Shown here piece after piece: positions 1 through 5,824 of a DNA stretch of 8,156 nucleotides. Below the pieces are notes generated by a model, which made no database searches, was not told the DNA's origin, and saw only the letters and a program-made list of their open reading frames with translations. How positions within the stretch are numbered: position 1 is the stretch's first letter; each line of letters begins with the position of its first letter. This stretch comes from JAMIFN01 sp035906235. GTDB taxonomy: Bacteria > Pseudomonadota > Gammaproteobacteria > Burkholderiales > Burkholderiaceae_C. Made by a program: the position numbers and the translations under genes. The stretch spans positions 1 to 8,156 of the forward strand of contig JAMIFN010000133.1 in the NCBI GenBank assembly GCA_035906235.1, written 5' to 3'.

Positions 1-576
1 GCCCTGCACGAAAGCATAGACGCATCGCGCCAACTGGTCGCCTGCAGCTTTACGCCCAGCGCCGCCACACAAATTGCCGACGCGACCCAAGGCCAAGCCC
101 TGTGGGACGCAGCCCTGAACCGCGCCGCTGTTGCCACAGCGGGCCAAATGATCGGTTTGGCGCAGCGCATGGTGGATATGTCGGTCGCCTACACCAACGA
201 GCGCAAGCAATTTGGCAAGGCCCTGGCCTCGTTTCAAGCGGTTAAACACCACATGGCCGAGGTCATCGTCAAAATCGAATTTGCCAAACCCGTGCTCTAC
301 CGCGCCGCTTACGCGCTGGCGCAGGGCGAAAAAGATGCCGCTCTGCTGGCATCGCACGCTAAATTGGCAGCGGGCGAAGCCGCTTGGCTGGCCGCGCGCA
401 AAGGCATCCAAGTGCATGGCGGCATGGGCTACACCTGGGAAGTCGATCTGCAAATGTTTATGAAACGCGCTTGGGCGCAAAACAGCATTTGGGGCGACAA
501 CGCCTTCCACCGCCAGCGCGTGGCGCAATTGCTGCTTGCGCCTGATGCTCCAGTAGGGCCAGGCAGTAGTTTTTAA
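1..576 (+). CDS. Acyl-CoA dehydrogenase family protein, C-terminal half (5' end outside window)
   Basis: The reading frame is open from the first base and ends at TAA (574-576), giving 191 residues. Acyl-CoA dehydrogenases are FAD flavoproteins of about 370-400 residues that oxidise acyl-CoA thioesters to enoyl-CoA, so roughly the N-terminal half lies outside the window. Visible family signatures in the C-terminal helical domain are YTNERKQFGKALASFQAVKH (residues 64-83) and IQVHGGMGYTWEVDLQMF (about 136-153). An ungapped comparison with the usual IYEGT segment, which carries the catalytic Glu in medium-chain enzymes, places SIWGD here (residues 162-166) with Trp164 at the Glu position. The TWE-D variant resembles acyl-CoA dehydrogenases of the heteromeric, steroid or aromatic side-chain type, but the substrate cannot be read from this fragment. 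It runs convergent to the methyltransferase gene across a repeat-rich gap. The family is secure; the specific function is unknown. Confidence 0.93.
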   Translation, partial: ALHESIDASRQLVACSFTPSAATQIADATQGQALWDAALNRAAVATAGQMIGLAQRMVDMSVAYTNERKQFGKALASFQAVKHHMAEVIVKIEFAKPVLYRAAYALAQGEKDAALLASHAKLAAGEAAWLAARKGIQVHGGMGYTWEVDLQMFMKRAWAQNSIWGDNAFHRQRVAQLLLAPDAPVGPGSSF

Positions 577-590
577 GCTCGGTATTCACT

Positions 591-682
591 CCTTCCCCCT
601 TTGGGGGAAGGCTGGGTTAGGGGCTTGGGGGGTGCCGAATCCGCCGCAAGCCCCCACCCTAACCCTCCCCCAGGGGGGAGGG
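591..682. repeat. GC-rich imperfect inverted repeat, two hairpins with complementary arms
   Basis: The left arm (591-627) contains CCTTCCCCC-TTT-GGGGGAAGG (591-611), a perfect 9-bp hairpin. The right arm (647-682) contains CCCTCCCCC-AG-GGGGGAGGG (663-682), another 9-bp hairpin. The arms also pair with each other: GGGTTAGGG (614-622) with CCCTAACCC (657-665), and GGGCTTG (621-627) with CAAGCCC (647-653), leaving a 3-base bulge. The element starts 14 bases after the acyl-CoA dehydrogenase stop. No T-run follows either hairpin, so I read it as a dispersed palindromic repeat that may protect transcript ends, not as a classical terminator. Confidence 0.85.
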
Positions 683-692
683 AAAAGAATTC

Positions 693-719
693 GTCATGCT
701 GCGCGAAGTCGCAGCATCC
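693..719 (+). repeat. REP-like palindromic unit 1 (CGTC-hairpin-CC)
   Basis: ATGCTGCG (696-703) and CGCAGCAT (710-717) form a perfect 8-bp stem with a 6-base loop. The unit is preceded by CGTC and followed by CCA, the same flanks as the units at 728 and 865. This shared frame with variable stem sequence marks it as one member of a small palindromic repeat family. Confidence 0.8.
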
Positions 720-727
720 ATGTCTGC

Positions 728-752
728 GTCATGCCAGCGGAAGCTGGCATCC
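728..752 (+). repeat. REP-like palindromic unit 2 (CGTC-hairpin-CC)
   Basis: ATGCCAGC (731-738) and GCTGGCAT (743-750) form a perfect 8-bp stem with a GGAA tetraloop, flanked by CGTC and CCA. The stem differs in sequence from units 1 and 3 but keeps pairing and flanks, so the structure rather than the sequence appears to be conserved. Confidence 0.8.
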
Positions 753-802
753 ATTCCGCTAATGCCTAGGCCTTGCTGTTTGACCTAGGGTGTTCGACTG
801 GT

Positions 803-851
803 GGATTCCTGCCCCTGCCTGCGCAGGGGCAGGCTCTACGCAGGAATGACG
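803..851 (-). repeat. Related longer palindromic unit, opposite orientation
   Basis: ATTCCTGC (805-812) pairs with GCAGGAAT (840-847). Inside, TGCCCCTGC (810-818) pairs with GCAGGGGCA (823-831) around a 4-base loop; the two pairings share bases 810-812, so they are partly alternative structures. On the minus strand the element begins CGTCATTCC and ends GGAATCC, the same CGTC start and ATCC end as units 1-3. It also resembles the widely distributed ATTCCC-N-GGGAAT repeat family (dRS3-like in Neisseria); that comparison is from memory. Confidence 0.7.
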
Positions 852-864
852 AAGCCCTATATCC

Positions 865-892
865 GTCATGCTGCGCGTCAGTCGCAGCATCC
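865..892 (+). repeat. REP-like palindromic unit 3 (CGTC-hairpin-CC)
   Basis: ATGCTGCG (868-875) and CGCAGCAT (883-890) form an 8-bp stem with a 7-base loop, flanked by CGTC and CC. The stem is identical to unit 1 while the loop differs, which fits two copies of one mobile or amplified repeat family. Confidence 0.8.
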
Positions 893-896
893 AGCT

Positions 897-956
897 GTTT
901 TTAATGATGGTTTTGCGGGTTTATGCCGCAAAACCTGCCTGAGCAGCTCACTTTTT
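897..956. repeat. 60-bp direct repeat, copy A (downstream of the methyltransferase gene)
   Basis: These 60 bases match 1891-1950 at 50 of 60 positions without gaps, including 19 identical bases (931-949, AAACCTGCCTGAGCAGCTC). The copy contains a perfect 8-bp stem, TTTTGCGG (911-918) with CCGCAAAA (926-933), which is partly lost in copy B. Its function is unknown. Confidence 0.85.
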
Positions 957-993
957 TGATGGTGTTTTTTGGGGTTTTAACCCTCACCCCTGC

Positions 994-1014
994 CCCTCTC
1001 CCTCAGGGAGAGGG
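994..1014. repeat. 21-bp perfect palindrome containing the methyltransferase stop codon
   Basis: CCCTCTCCCT (994-1003) and AGGGAGAGGG (1005-1014) are perfect complements around one central base. The stop codon of the minus-strand methyltransferase gene (TGA, 1003-1005) lies exactly at the centre. The sequence belongs to the same GC-rich palindrome style as 591-682. No T-run follows on either strand. Confidence 0.85.
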
Positions 1015-1875
1015 TAATACCGCAAAACGGCTTTGCAGTTCAGGCAGGCCTAGGCCATCCAACATGGTTTGCAATTGCTCGGCGGCGCGGCGCTGGCCTG
1101 CGCGGTCGGGCTGGGCAGGCAGGCTGGCAATAATCAGCTCATTCTTCATGGAATGTTCCCAGCCCACCAATTCTGTCACCGTGACTTGGTAGCCCAGGGC
1201 TTGCAGGCGCAGGGTGCGCATGACATTGGTGCTGTGGCTGCCAAATTCGCGGGTGTGGATGGGGTGCTGCCAAAAGGCCGATAGCGGGTGGTTTTTGAGC
1301 TGCGCTTTGTTTTGGCGCAGGGCGGCGGCTACCTCAGCCTGACAGCAGGGCACGAGCACGATGTGACGGGCGTGGTGCGCGAGGGCAAAGTCGATGGCGT
1401 CGTCGGTGGCGCTGTCGCAGGCGTGCAGGGCGGTGACGACATCAATACGCGCAGGCAGGGCATCGACACTGCCGCTTTGCGCGGCTTGCGTGACGGCGGC
1501 GACTTCGGCCTGCACAAAGCCCATGCCGCTAAAGCCAAAATCGGCCGCCAGAGCGCGGCTTTTGTCGACCAAATCGGCACGGCGCTCTATGCCCACCACC
1601 TTGCCCGCAGGGGCGTGCTGGCGAAAGAAGCTGTCGTAGAGCAAAAAGCCCAGATACGATTTGCCCGCGCCGTGATCGACCAGGCTGACATTGGCATGGC
1701 GTGCCAGCTCTTGCTGCAGCAGGGGTTCAATGAATTGCAGCAGGTGCCGCACTTGTTTGAGCTTGCGGCGCGAGTCTTGGTTGAGCCGCCCTTCGCGGGT
1801 GAGGATGTGCAGGGCTTGCAGCAGCTTGGGGTTGTAGGCGGCAAATTCTGCAGGAAGGGCTGGGGCGGCAGACAT
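1003..1875 (-). CDS. SAM-dependent methyltransferase, Methyltransf_32-like
   Basis: This 290-residue soluble protein carries a Rossmann-type SAM-binding motif, VDHGAGKSYLGF (residues 66-77), an acidic ribose-binding position in VVGIERR (E97), then TALHACDSATDDAI (148-161) and LVPCCQAEV (174-182). The ALHAC and VPCC motifs are typical of the Methyltransf_32 family (PF13679), which also occurs in eukaryotic GSTCD and METTL25-type proteins. A late GWEHSMKNEL segment (238-247) is probably part of the same fold. The substrate is unknown; RNA or protein are possible. The ATG at 1873-1875 is the only good start, but no Shine-Dalgarno sequence precedes it. The last residues (AVLPSP) and the stop are encoded by a palindromic repeat, so the original C-terminus may have been replaced. 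The gene lies downstream of pyruvate kinase on the same strand and between two copies of a 60-bp direct repeat. The family call is good; the function is open. Confidence 0.85.
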   Translation of the reverse strand: MSAAPALPAEFAAYNPKLLQALHILTREGRLNQDSRRKLKQVRHLLQFIEPLLQQELARHANVSLVDHGAGKSYLGFLLYDSFFRQHAPAGKVVGIERRADLVDKSRALAADFGFSGMGFVQAEVAAVTQAAQSGSVDALPARIDVVTALHACDSATDDAIDFALAHHARHIVLVPCCQAEVAAALRQNKAQLKNHPLSAFWQHPIHTREFGSHSTNVMRTLRLQALGYQVTVTELVGWEHSMKNELIIASLPAQPDRAGQRRAAEQLQTMLDGLGLPELQSRFAVLPSP

Positions 1876-1890
1876 GGTGCTGGGGGTTTG

Positions 1891-1950
1891 GTTTTTAGGG
1901 GTGTTTTTGCGGTTTTAGGCCGTCAAACCTGCCTGAGCAGCTCTTTTTTT
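1891..1950. repeat. 60-bp direct repeat, copy B (upstream of the methyltransferase gene)
   Basis: This is the partner of 897-956, identical at 50 of 60 positions and exactly 994 bases away. It occupies most of the gap between the pyruvate kinase stop and the methyltransferase start and ends 15 bases before that ATG, so it would lie in the 5' leader of the methyltransferase message. The minus-strand sequence is rich in A-runs with a GAGCTGCTCAGGCAGG core. I do not recognise it as a known riboswitch or terminator. Confidence 0.8.
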
Positions 1951-1976
1951 AAGAGTGCGTTTGGCAGGTGCAGGGA

Positions 1977-3410
1977 TTATTTGGCGCGGCAGATTTTGAG
2001 CATATTGGTGCCACCAGGCTCGCCCATAGGCTCGCCGCAGGTGATGGCATAGACATCGCCGCTTTTCATGATGCCACGGGCGATGAGTTGCTCTTCGGCC
2101 TCGGCTAGGGTGGCGTCGCGCTCGACATGCAGGCCCATGAGCAGGGGGCGCACATTGCGGTAGAGCGCGAGTTTGCGTTGGGTGCTGAGTTTGGGCGTGA
2201 GCGCGTAGATAGGGATGTTGATGCGGTAGCGGCTCATCCACAGTGGCGTAGAGCCGCTATCGGTGAGCGCGACGATGGCTTTGGCGCCCAAGTGGTAGGC
2301 GGTAAACAGGGCGCCGATGGCGATGGATTGGTCTATGCGTTCGAGCTGCAGGTTGGCGAAGTTGTTGTCGAATTCGAGCACTTCTGCGCCCTCGGCGGCG
2401 GCGCAGATTTGCGACATTTCTTGCACCGTCTCTAGCGGGTAGGCGCCGGCTGCGGTTTCGGCAGAGAGCATGACGGCGTCGGTGCCGTCGAGCACGGCAT
2501 TGGCCACATCAGAAACCTCGGCACGGGTGGGCACGGGGTTGGTGATCATGCTTTCCATCATTTGCGTGGCGGTGATGACCACTTTGTCCATTTGCCGCGC
2601 CATTTTGATCATGCGTTTTTGCAAGGCGGGGACGGCGGCGTTGCCGACTTCGACCGCCAAATCGCCACGGGCGACCATGATGCCGTCTGAGGCGCGCATG
2701 ATTTCTTCTAGGCGCGGGATGGCCTCGGCGCGTTCGATTTTGGCAATCAGGCCGGGTTTGTGCCCAAAGGCGCTGCCCGCCACATTGGCCAGTTGGCGCG
2801 CCATTTCCATATCGGTGGCGCTTTTGGCAAAGCTCACCGCAATGTAATCAGCCTGAAAGCTCATGGCGGTTTTGATGTCGTCCATGTCTTTGGCAGTCAG
2901 CGCAGGGGCGGTTAAGCCGCCGCCTTTTTTGTTGATGCCTTTGTTGTTGGACAGCTCGCCGCCTATGGTGACGCTGGTGTGGACTTGTTCGCCTATGACT
3001 TTTTCGACCGTCATGACGATGAGGCCGTCGTTGAGCAAGAGCACATCGCCTTTTTTCACATCGCGCGGCAGCTCTTTGTAATCTAGCCCCACGCCCTGTT
3101 CGTCACCCAGCTCGGTGCGGCTGGCGTCTAGCACAAAGCTTTGCCCGATTTGCAGCTGGATTTTGCCTGCGGCAAATTTACCAACCCGCACTTTGGGACC
3201 TTGCAGATCGGCCATGATGGCGACTTCGCGGCCCACCATTTTGGAGGCTTGGCGCACCAGGGCGGCGCGGTCGATGTGGTCTTGGGCGCTGCCGTGGCTA
3301 AAGTTGAGGCGCACGACATTCACGCCCGCCTGAATCATGGCAGCCAGAATTTCTAAACTGGATGAAGCGGGGCCTAGTGTGGCAACGATGCGGGTAGCGT
3401 GACGGGGCAT
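1977..3410 (-). CDS. pyk: Pyruvate kinase
   Basis: Pyruvate kinase transfers phosphate from phosphoenolpyruvate to ADP in the last step of glycolysis, in the cytoplasm. The 477-residue product has the usual bacterial length. It starts with RIVATLGPASS (7-17), then VVRLNFSHG (32-40) and ADLQGPKVRVG (67-77) at the substrate and nucleotide site. The active-site signature is LIAKIERAEAI (221-231) with catalytic Lys224 and metal-binding Glu226, followed by VARGDLAVEVG (246-256) with metal ligand Asp250. Further on are ATQMMESM (281-288) and MLSAETAAGAYP (314-325). All key residues are present. I chose the ATG at 3408-3410 because family members begin close to the RIVATLGPASS segment; a TTG at 3434 would add eight residues. 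An AAAGAAAG run upstream is a modest ribosome-binding site. The gene appears to have its own promoter region and is unrelated to the neighbouring oxidase genes. Confidence 0.97.
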   Translation of the reverse strand: MPRHATRIVATLGPASSSLEILAAMIQAGVNVVRLNFSHGSAQDHIDRAALVRQASKMVGREVAIMADLQGPKVRVGKFAAGKIQLQIGQSFVLDASRTELGDEQGVGLDYKELPRDVKKGDVLLLNDGLIVMTVEKVIGEQVHTSVTIGGELSNNKGINKKGGGLTAPALTAKDMDDIKTAMSFQADYIAVSFAKSATDMEMARQLANVAGSAFGHKPGLIAKIERAEAIPRLEEIMRASDGIMVARGDLAVEVGNAAVPALQKRMIKMARQMDKVVITATQMMESMITNPVPTRAEVSDVANAVLDGTDAVMLSAETAAGAYPLETVQEMSQICAAAEGAEVLEFDNNFANLQLERIDQSIAIGALFTAYHLGAKAIVALTDSGSTPLWMSRYRINIPIYALTPKLSTQRKLALYRNVRPLLMGLHVERDATLAEAEEQLIARGIMKSGDVYAITCGEPMGEPGGTNMLKICRAK

Positions 3411-3493
3411 GATGGGCTTTCTTTTTGATAGCAAGACCCCAAAATCCAGCAGCCTCCAACGGCGGAGAACACGCCATTCAGGGTATGGCAGCT

Positions 3494-3499
3494 ATCATA
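3494..3499 (-). promoter_or_regulatory. Candidate -10 element for pyruvate kinase
   Basis: On the minus strand TATGAT, five of six matches to the sigma-70 -10 consensus, lies about 83 bases upstream of the pyruvate kinase ATG in the 167-base gap after the small membrane gene. No convincing -35 hexamer stands 16-18 bases upstream, so this is a weak guess. Apart from a short GGGTG-CACCC hairpin (3508-3520), I see nothing else in the gap. Confidence 0.25.
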
Positions 3500-3577
3500 G
3501 CCCAGACGGGTGAAGCACCCATGAAAAACGCTGAGCCGACCCAGCTATTTTGTGTTGAGTTTGACCTGAAGGTGCAC

Positions 3578-3820
3578 TTAGTCGGCGCGCATCAAAGGCA
3601 GGGCGTTTTTATCGGCCAAGATCAGCGCAATCAAACTGGCGCCAAAGCAGGCAACCCAGAAAATAAAAAAACACAGGGTGTAAATCCAGTTGCTGTCTAA
3701 TACTTCCCAAGTGCCAAAAACCCGAAATTGCTGGGGGTCGAGCGCGGCAAAAACAAACATCTCTAAGCCGCAAGCGCCCAAAAAACCAGGCCACAGACTC
3801 CACATCAATTTACTTTTCAT
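3578..3820 (-). CDS. Small two-helix membrane protein, last gene of the cco accessory cluster
   Basis: The 80-residue product begins MKSKLMWSLWPGFLGACG and contains two strongly hydrophobic segments, about residues 7-27 and 44-69, joined by a polar loop containing a DPQQF motif. It ends with a short charged tail, so it should be a small inner-membrane protein. I chose the ATG at 3818-3820 because GAGGAG lies at ideal distance (GAGGAGATACGCG then ATG); an upstream in-frame start would add 19 poorly conserved-looking residues. It follows the fixH-like gene by 133 bases on the same strand. From memory, comparable small WSLWP-type membrane proteins occur next to ccoG and fixH in other Beta- and Gammaproteobacteria, which would suggest a role in cbb3 oxidase assembly, but no function is known to me. 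It is too long and has one helix too many for CcoS. Confidence 0.7.
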   Translation of the reverse strand: MKSKLMWSLWPGFLGACGLEMFVFAALDPQQFRVFGTWEVLDSNWIYTLCFFIFWVACFGASLIALILADKNALPLMRAD

Positions 3821-3953
3821 CGCGTATCTCCTCATGGCGGTGGGCGATATGCTCCGCGCAGAAAAACACTTTAGCACCGTTTTTGCAGGCTCTGCCTTAC
3901 TGGCTTACCCTGTGCTGGGCTGCGGCAAAAGCAGCCTGAAAGCTCATAGCAAC

Positions 3954-4280
3954 TTACTGCCCTTGCGCGGAGTCGGCGCCCGCGCCCATTTTGCGGGCTT
4001 TGTCTGCGGGCACTAGGTCGGGGTGCGCCTGTTTGTCTTCGGTGACATCGCGCATGGCGTGCTCACGCGTGGCGTCTCGTTGGTCTTGCACCACCAAGTC
4101 GGCGCCACGGTAAGCAATGCTGGCCGAATAAATGGCCGCCACGACCACGATAAAGGGGCCAGAAATCACCAGCCAAACTAGGGGATAGCGATACCAAGGG
4201 CCAGATTTTTGCTCGGCTGGGGCTGAGGCCGCCGCCTTGGTATCGGTATCGGTATTGGTGGCAATAGGTGCAGTGCTCAT
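3954..4280 (-). CDS. fixH: Short FixH-like membrane protein of the cbb3 oxidase accessory cluster
   Basis: The 108-residue product has an N-terminal Ala/Thr-rich tail, the segment GPWYRYPLVWLVISGPFIVVVA (27-48) typical of the membrane anchor of FixH-family proteins, one transmembrane helix at about 32-57, and a short charged periplasmic tail. Classical FixH proteins are about 150-170 residues with a folded periplasmic domain, so this one is short. FixH is linked to cbb3 oxidase assembly and copper supply, and its position directly after ccoG (22-base gap) supports the call. I chose the ATG at 4278-4280, preceded by AAGAG; an upstream in-frame start would overlap the end of ccoG. The N-terminal NTDTDTK tract is encoded by three near-identical hexamers (4239-4256). 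The assignment rests mainly on the WYRYP anchor motif and the neighbourhood. Confidence 0.68.
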   Translation of the reverse strand: MSTAPIATNTDTDTKAAASAPAEQKSGPWYRYPLVWLVISGPFIVVVAAIYSASIAYRGADLVVQDQRDATREHAMRDVTEDKQAHPDLVPADKARKMGAGADSAQGQ

Positions 4281-4302
4281 GGGCAGACTCTTTTCAAACA
4301 AA

Positions 4303-5724
4303 TCAGCGAGGAATATAGAAGACGGCTTTCTCACGCACTGTTTGCCCTGCGTCGTTGGTGGTCAAAACCTCCACCTTGTGCGAGCCTGATTTTTTCTCAG
4401 CGCCATAGGGCATGCGCAATTGCACCACCAGCCAACGCGCCTCTGCGGGCTTGAGGGTGGCGCTGACTTCGCCATGCATTTGCAGCTGCGGCAGGCCTTG
4501 GGCGCTAAGGCTGTAATGCTGCTCGCGTTCGGTGGTGTTCATGACTTGAATGCGATAGACATTTTCGATTTGCCCACCATCGACAATACGCGCCAGCGTA
4601 GCGCGGTCGCGCACGACATTGACCTTAAAGTCGCTGCGCAGCCCCAAGCTGACGAAAAAGGCGATGATGAGCGCCGACCAGATGGCGGTATAGATCAAAA
4701 TGCGCGGACGCAGGGCGCGGCGCAGCACTTCGGCACGCCCCCAGTTGCGCTCTACCGCATGTTCGGTGGTGTATTTGATCAGGCCGGGGGCGTAGCCCAC
4801 TTTTTCCATGACATCATCGCAAGCATCAATACAGGCGCCGCAGGCAATGCATTCCATTTGCAGGCCATCGCGGATATCAATGCCGGTTGGGCACACTTGC
4901 ACGCACATGGTGCAGTTGATGCAGTCGCCCAGACCTTGGGCTTTGTAATCGACATTTTTACCGCGAGAGCCACGCGGCTCGCCACGCGCGGTGTCGTAGG
5001 TGACGATGAGGGTGTCTTTGTCGAACATGGCGCCCTGAAAGCGGGCGTAAGGGCACATGTATTTGCACACTTGTTCGCGCATAAAGCCGGCATTGCCATA
5101 AGTGGCAAAGCCGTAGAACAGGGTCCAAAACAGCGCCCAGCCCGATGCCGCAAAGGTAAAAAGTTCTACCGTAAACGCGCGAATCGGCACAAAGAAGCCG
5201 ACGAAGGTCAGCCCCGTCCACAGCGCAATCAAAATCCAAACTAGGTGTTTTAAGCCTTTGCGCCAATAGCGCTCGAAGCTGTGCCCCGCATCGAGCTTCA
5301 TGCGCTTGAGGCGGTCGCCCTCGATCAGGCGTTCCCAAAACATGAAAATTTCGGTGTACACGGTTTGTGGGCAGGTGTAGCCGCACCACAAGCGCCCCGC
5401 GACTGCGGTAAATAAAAACAGGCTATAGGCCGAGATGATGAGCAGCGCGGCAAGAAAAACAAAATCTTGCGGGTAGAGCACTAGGCCAAAGATATAAAAG
5501 CGCCGCGCATCCAGATCGAACAAGACTGCCTGACGCCCGCCCCAGTTGAGCCATGGGGTCACATAAAACGCGATTTGCGTAAGCCAAACAAAGACCCAGC
5601 GCCAACTATTAAAGATCCCTTTAACGCTGCGGGCATAAACCTTGTCCTCACTTTGAAAGAGGTAGCGCCCCTCACCATCAACTTGGGCAATAGGAATGAT
5701 TTTTTTACGCGGAATGTTAGACAT
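4303..5724 (-). CDS. ccoG: CcoG, membrane ferredoxin-type protein for cbb3 oxidase copper handling
   Basis: CcoG (FixG/RdxA) is an inner-membrane iron-sulphur protein; family members reduce Cu(II) to Cu(I) for insertion into the cbb3 oxidase. The 473-residue product has membrane segments at about 41-57, 84-108, 161-180, 195-215 and 341-361. Cysteine pairs sit at CGYTC (C114, C118) and CKYMC (C220, C224). Two 4Fe-4S motifs follow: C268-x2-C271-x2-C274-x3-C278 and C292-x2-C295-x2-C298-x3-C302. The C-terminal part (about 370-473) is the FixG_C immunoglobulin-like domain, ending VFYIPR. All expected ligands are present. The start is either ATG 5722-5724, which fits a GAAAAG site nine bases upstream, or ATG 5728-5730 two codons earlier. 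A strong terminator and a 158-base gap separate it from ccoP, so it probably has its own promoter and leads the ccoG-fixH-small-protein unit. Confidence 0.96.
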   Translation of the reverse strand: MSNIPRKKIIPIAQVDGEGRYLFQSEDKVYARSVKGIFNSWRWVFVWLTQIAFYVTPWLNWGGRQAVLFDLDARRFYIFGLVLYPQDFVFLAALLIISAYSLFLFTAVAGRLWCGYTCPQTVYTEIFMFWERLIEGDRLKRMKLDAGHSFERYWRKGLKHLVWILIALWTGLTFVGFFVPIRAFTVELFTFAASGWALFWTLFYGFATYGNAGFMREQVCKYMCPYARFQGAMFDKDTLIVTYDTARGEPRGSRGKNVDYKAQGLGDCINCTMCVQVCPTGIDIRDGLQMECIACGACIDACDDVMEKVGYAPGLIKYTTEHAVERNWGRAEVLRRALRPRILIYTAIWSALIIAFFVSLGLRSDFKVNVVRDRATLARIVDGGQIENVYRIQVMNTTEREQHYSLSAQGLPQLQMHGEVSATLKPAEARWLVVQLRMPYGAEKKSGSHKVEVLTTNDAGQTVREKAVFYIPR

Positions 5725-5760
5725 GGCCATCTGCTTTTCACAGTTTTTTGCACTGCAGCA

Positions 5761-5802
5761 ATTATCGACCAGTTGGTCAGTTGTGGTTTGCGTCGCGTCA
5801 AA
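5761..5802 (-). promoter_or_regulatory. Candidate ccoG promoter with FNR-like and dyad sites
   Basis: On the minus strand GATAAT (5761-5766) is a five-of-six match to the -10 consensus. Directly upstream lies a perfect dyad, GACCA-AC-TGGTC (5767-5778). Further up, TTTGACGCGACGCAAA (5787-5802) is a degenerate match to the FNR/ANR box TTGAT-N4-ATCAA, keeping TTGA and CAA. Its centre falls about 40.5-41.5 bases upstream of the expected transcription start, the class II activator position. Oxygen control by FNR-type regulators is known for cco genes; here it is an inference from a weak site. Confidence 0.35.
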
Positions 5803-5824
5803 TACCAGCACGCTTTAGTCCAAC

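Noticed and set aside
591..611. Hairpin just after the acyl-CoA dehydrogenase stop as an intrinsic terminator
   Set aside because: The stem is strong but CTGGGTTAG follows instead of a T-run, and a second related hairpin lies nearby, which fits a repeat element better.
765..789. Two CCTAGG sites 19 bases apart
   Set aside because: CTAG is rare in many bacterial genomes, but two short self-complementary hexamers within a repeat region are too little to call an operator.
1941..1955. CTCTT-TTTTT-AAGAG as the pyruvate kinase terminator
   Set aside because: The stem is only 5 A/T-rich base pairs and is not followed by a T-run on the minus strand; part of it belongs to the 60-bp direct repeat.
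1288..2052. A 254-codon open frame on the plus strand
   Set aside because: It lies opposite the methyltransferase and the end of pyruvate kinase, both with clear family motifs on the minus strand. Its composition is that of an antisense shadow in GC-rich DNA and it has no recognisable domain.
3918..3936. GGCTGC/GCAGCC hairpin between the fixH-like gene and the small membrane gene as a terminator
   Set aside because: The stem is only 6 bp with a 7-base loop and has no T-run on the minus strand; the downstream gene has a good ribosome-binding site and is probably on the same transcript.
4239..4256. Three GGTATC-type hexamers as a phase-variation tract
   Set aside because: Six-base units keep the reading frame and the tract is very short, so slipping would only change two residues at a time.
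4420..5244. A 274-codon open frame on the plus strand
   Set aside because: It is antisense to ccoG, whose iron-sulphur motifs are intact across the same bases. The translation shows no domain and is rich in His, Ala and Gly as expected from a shadow frame.
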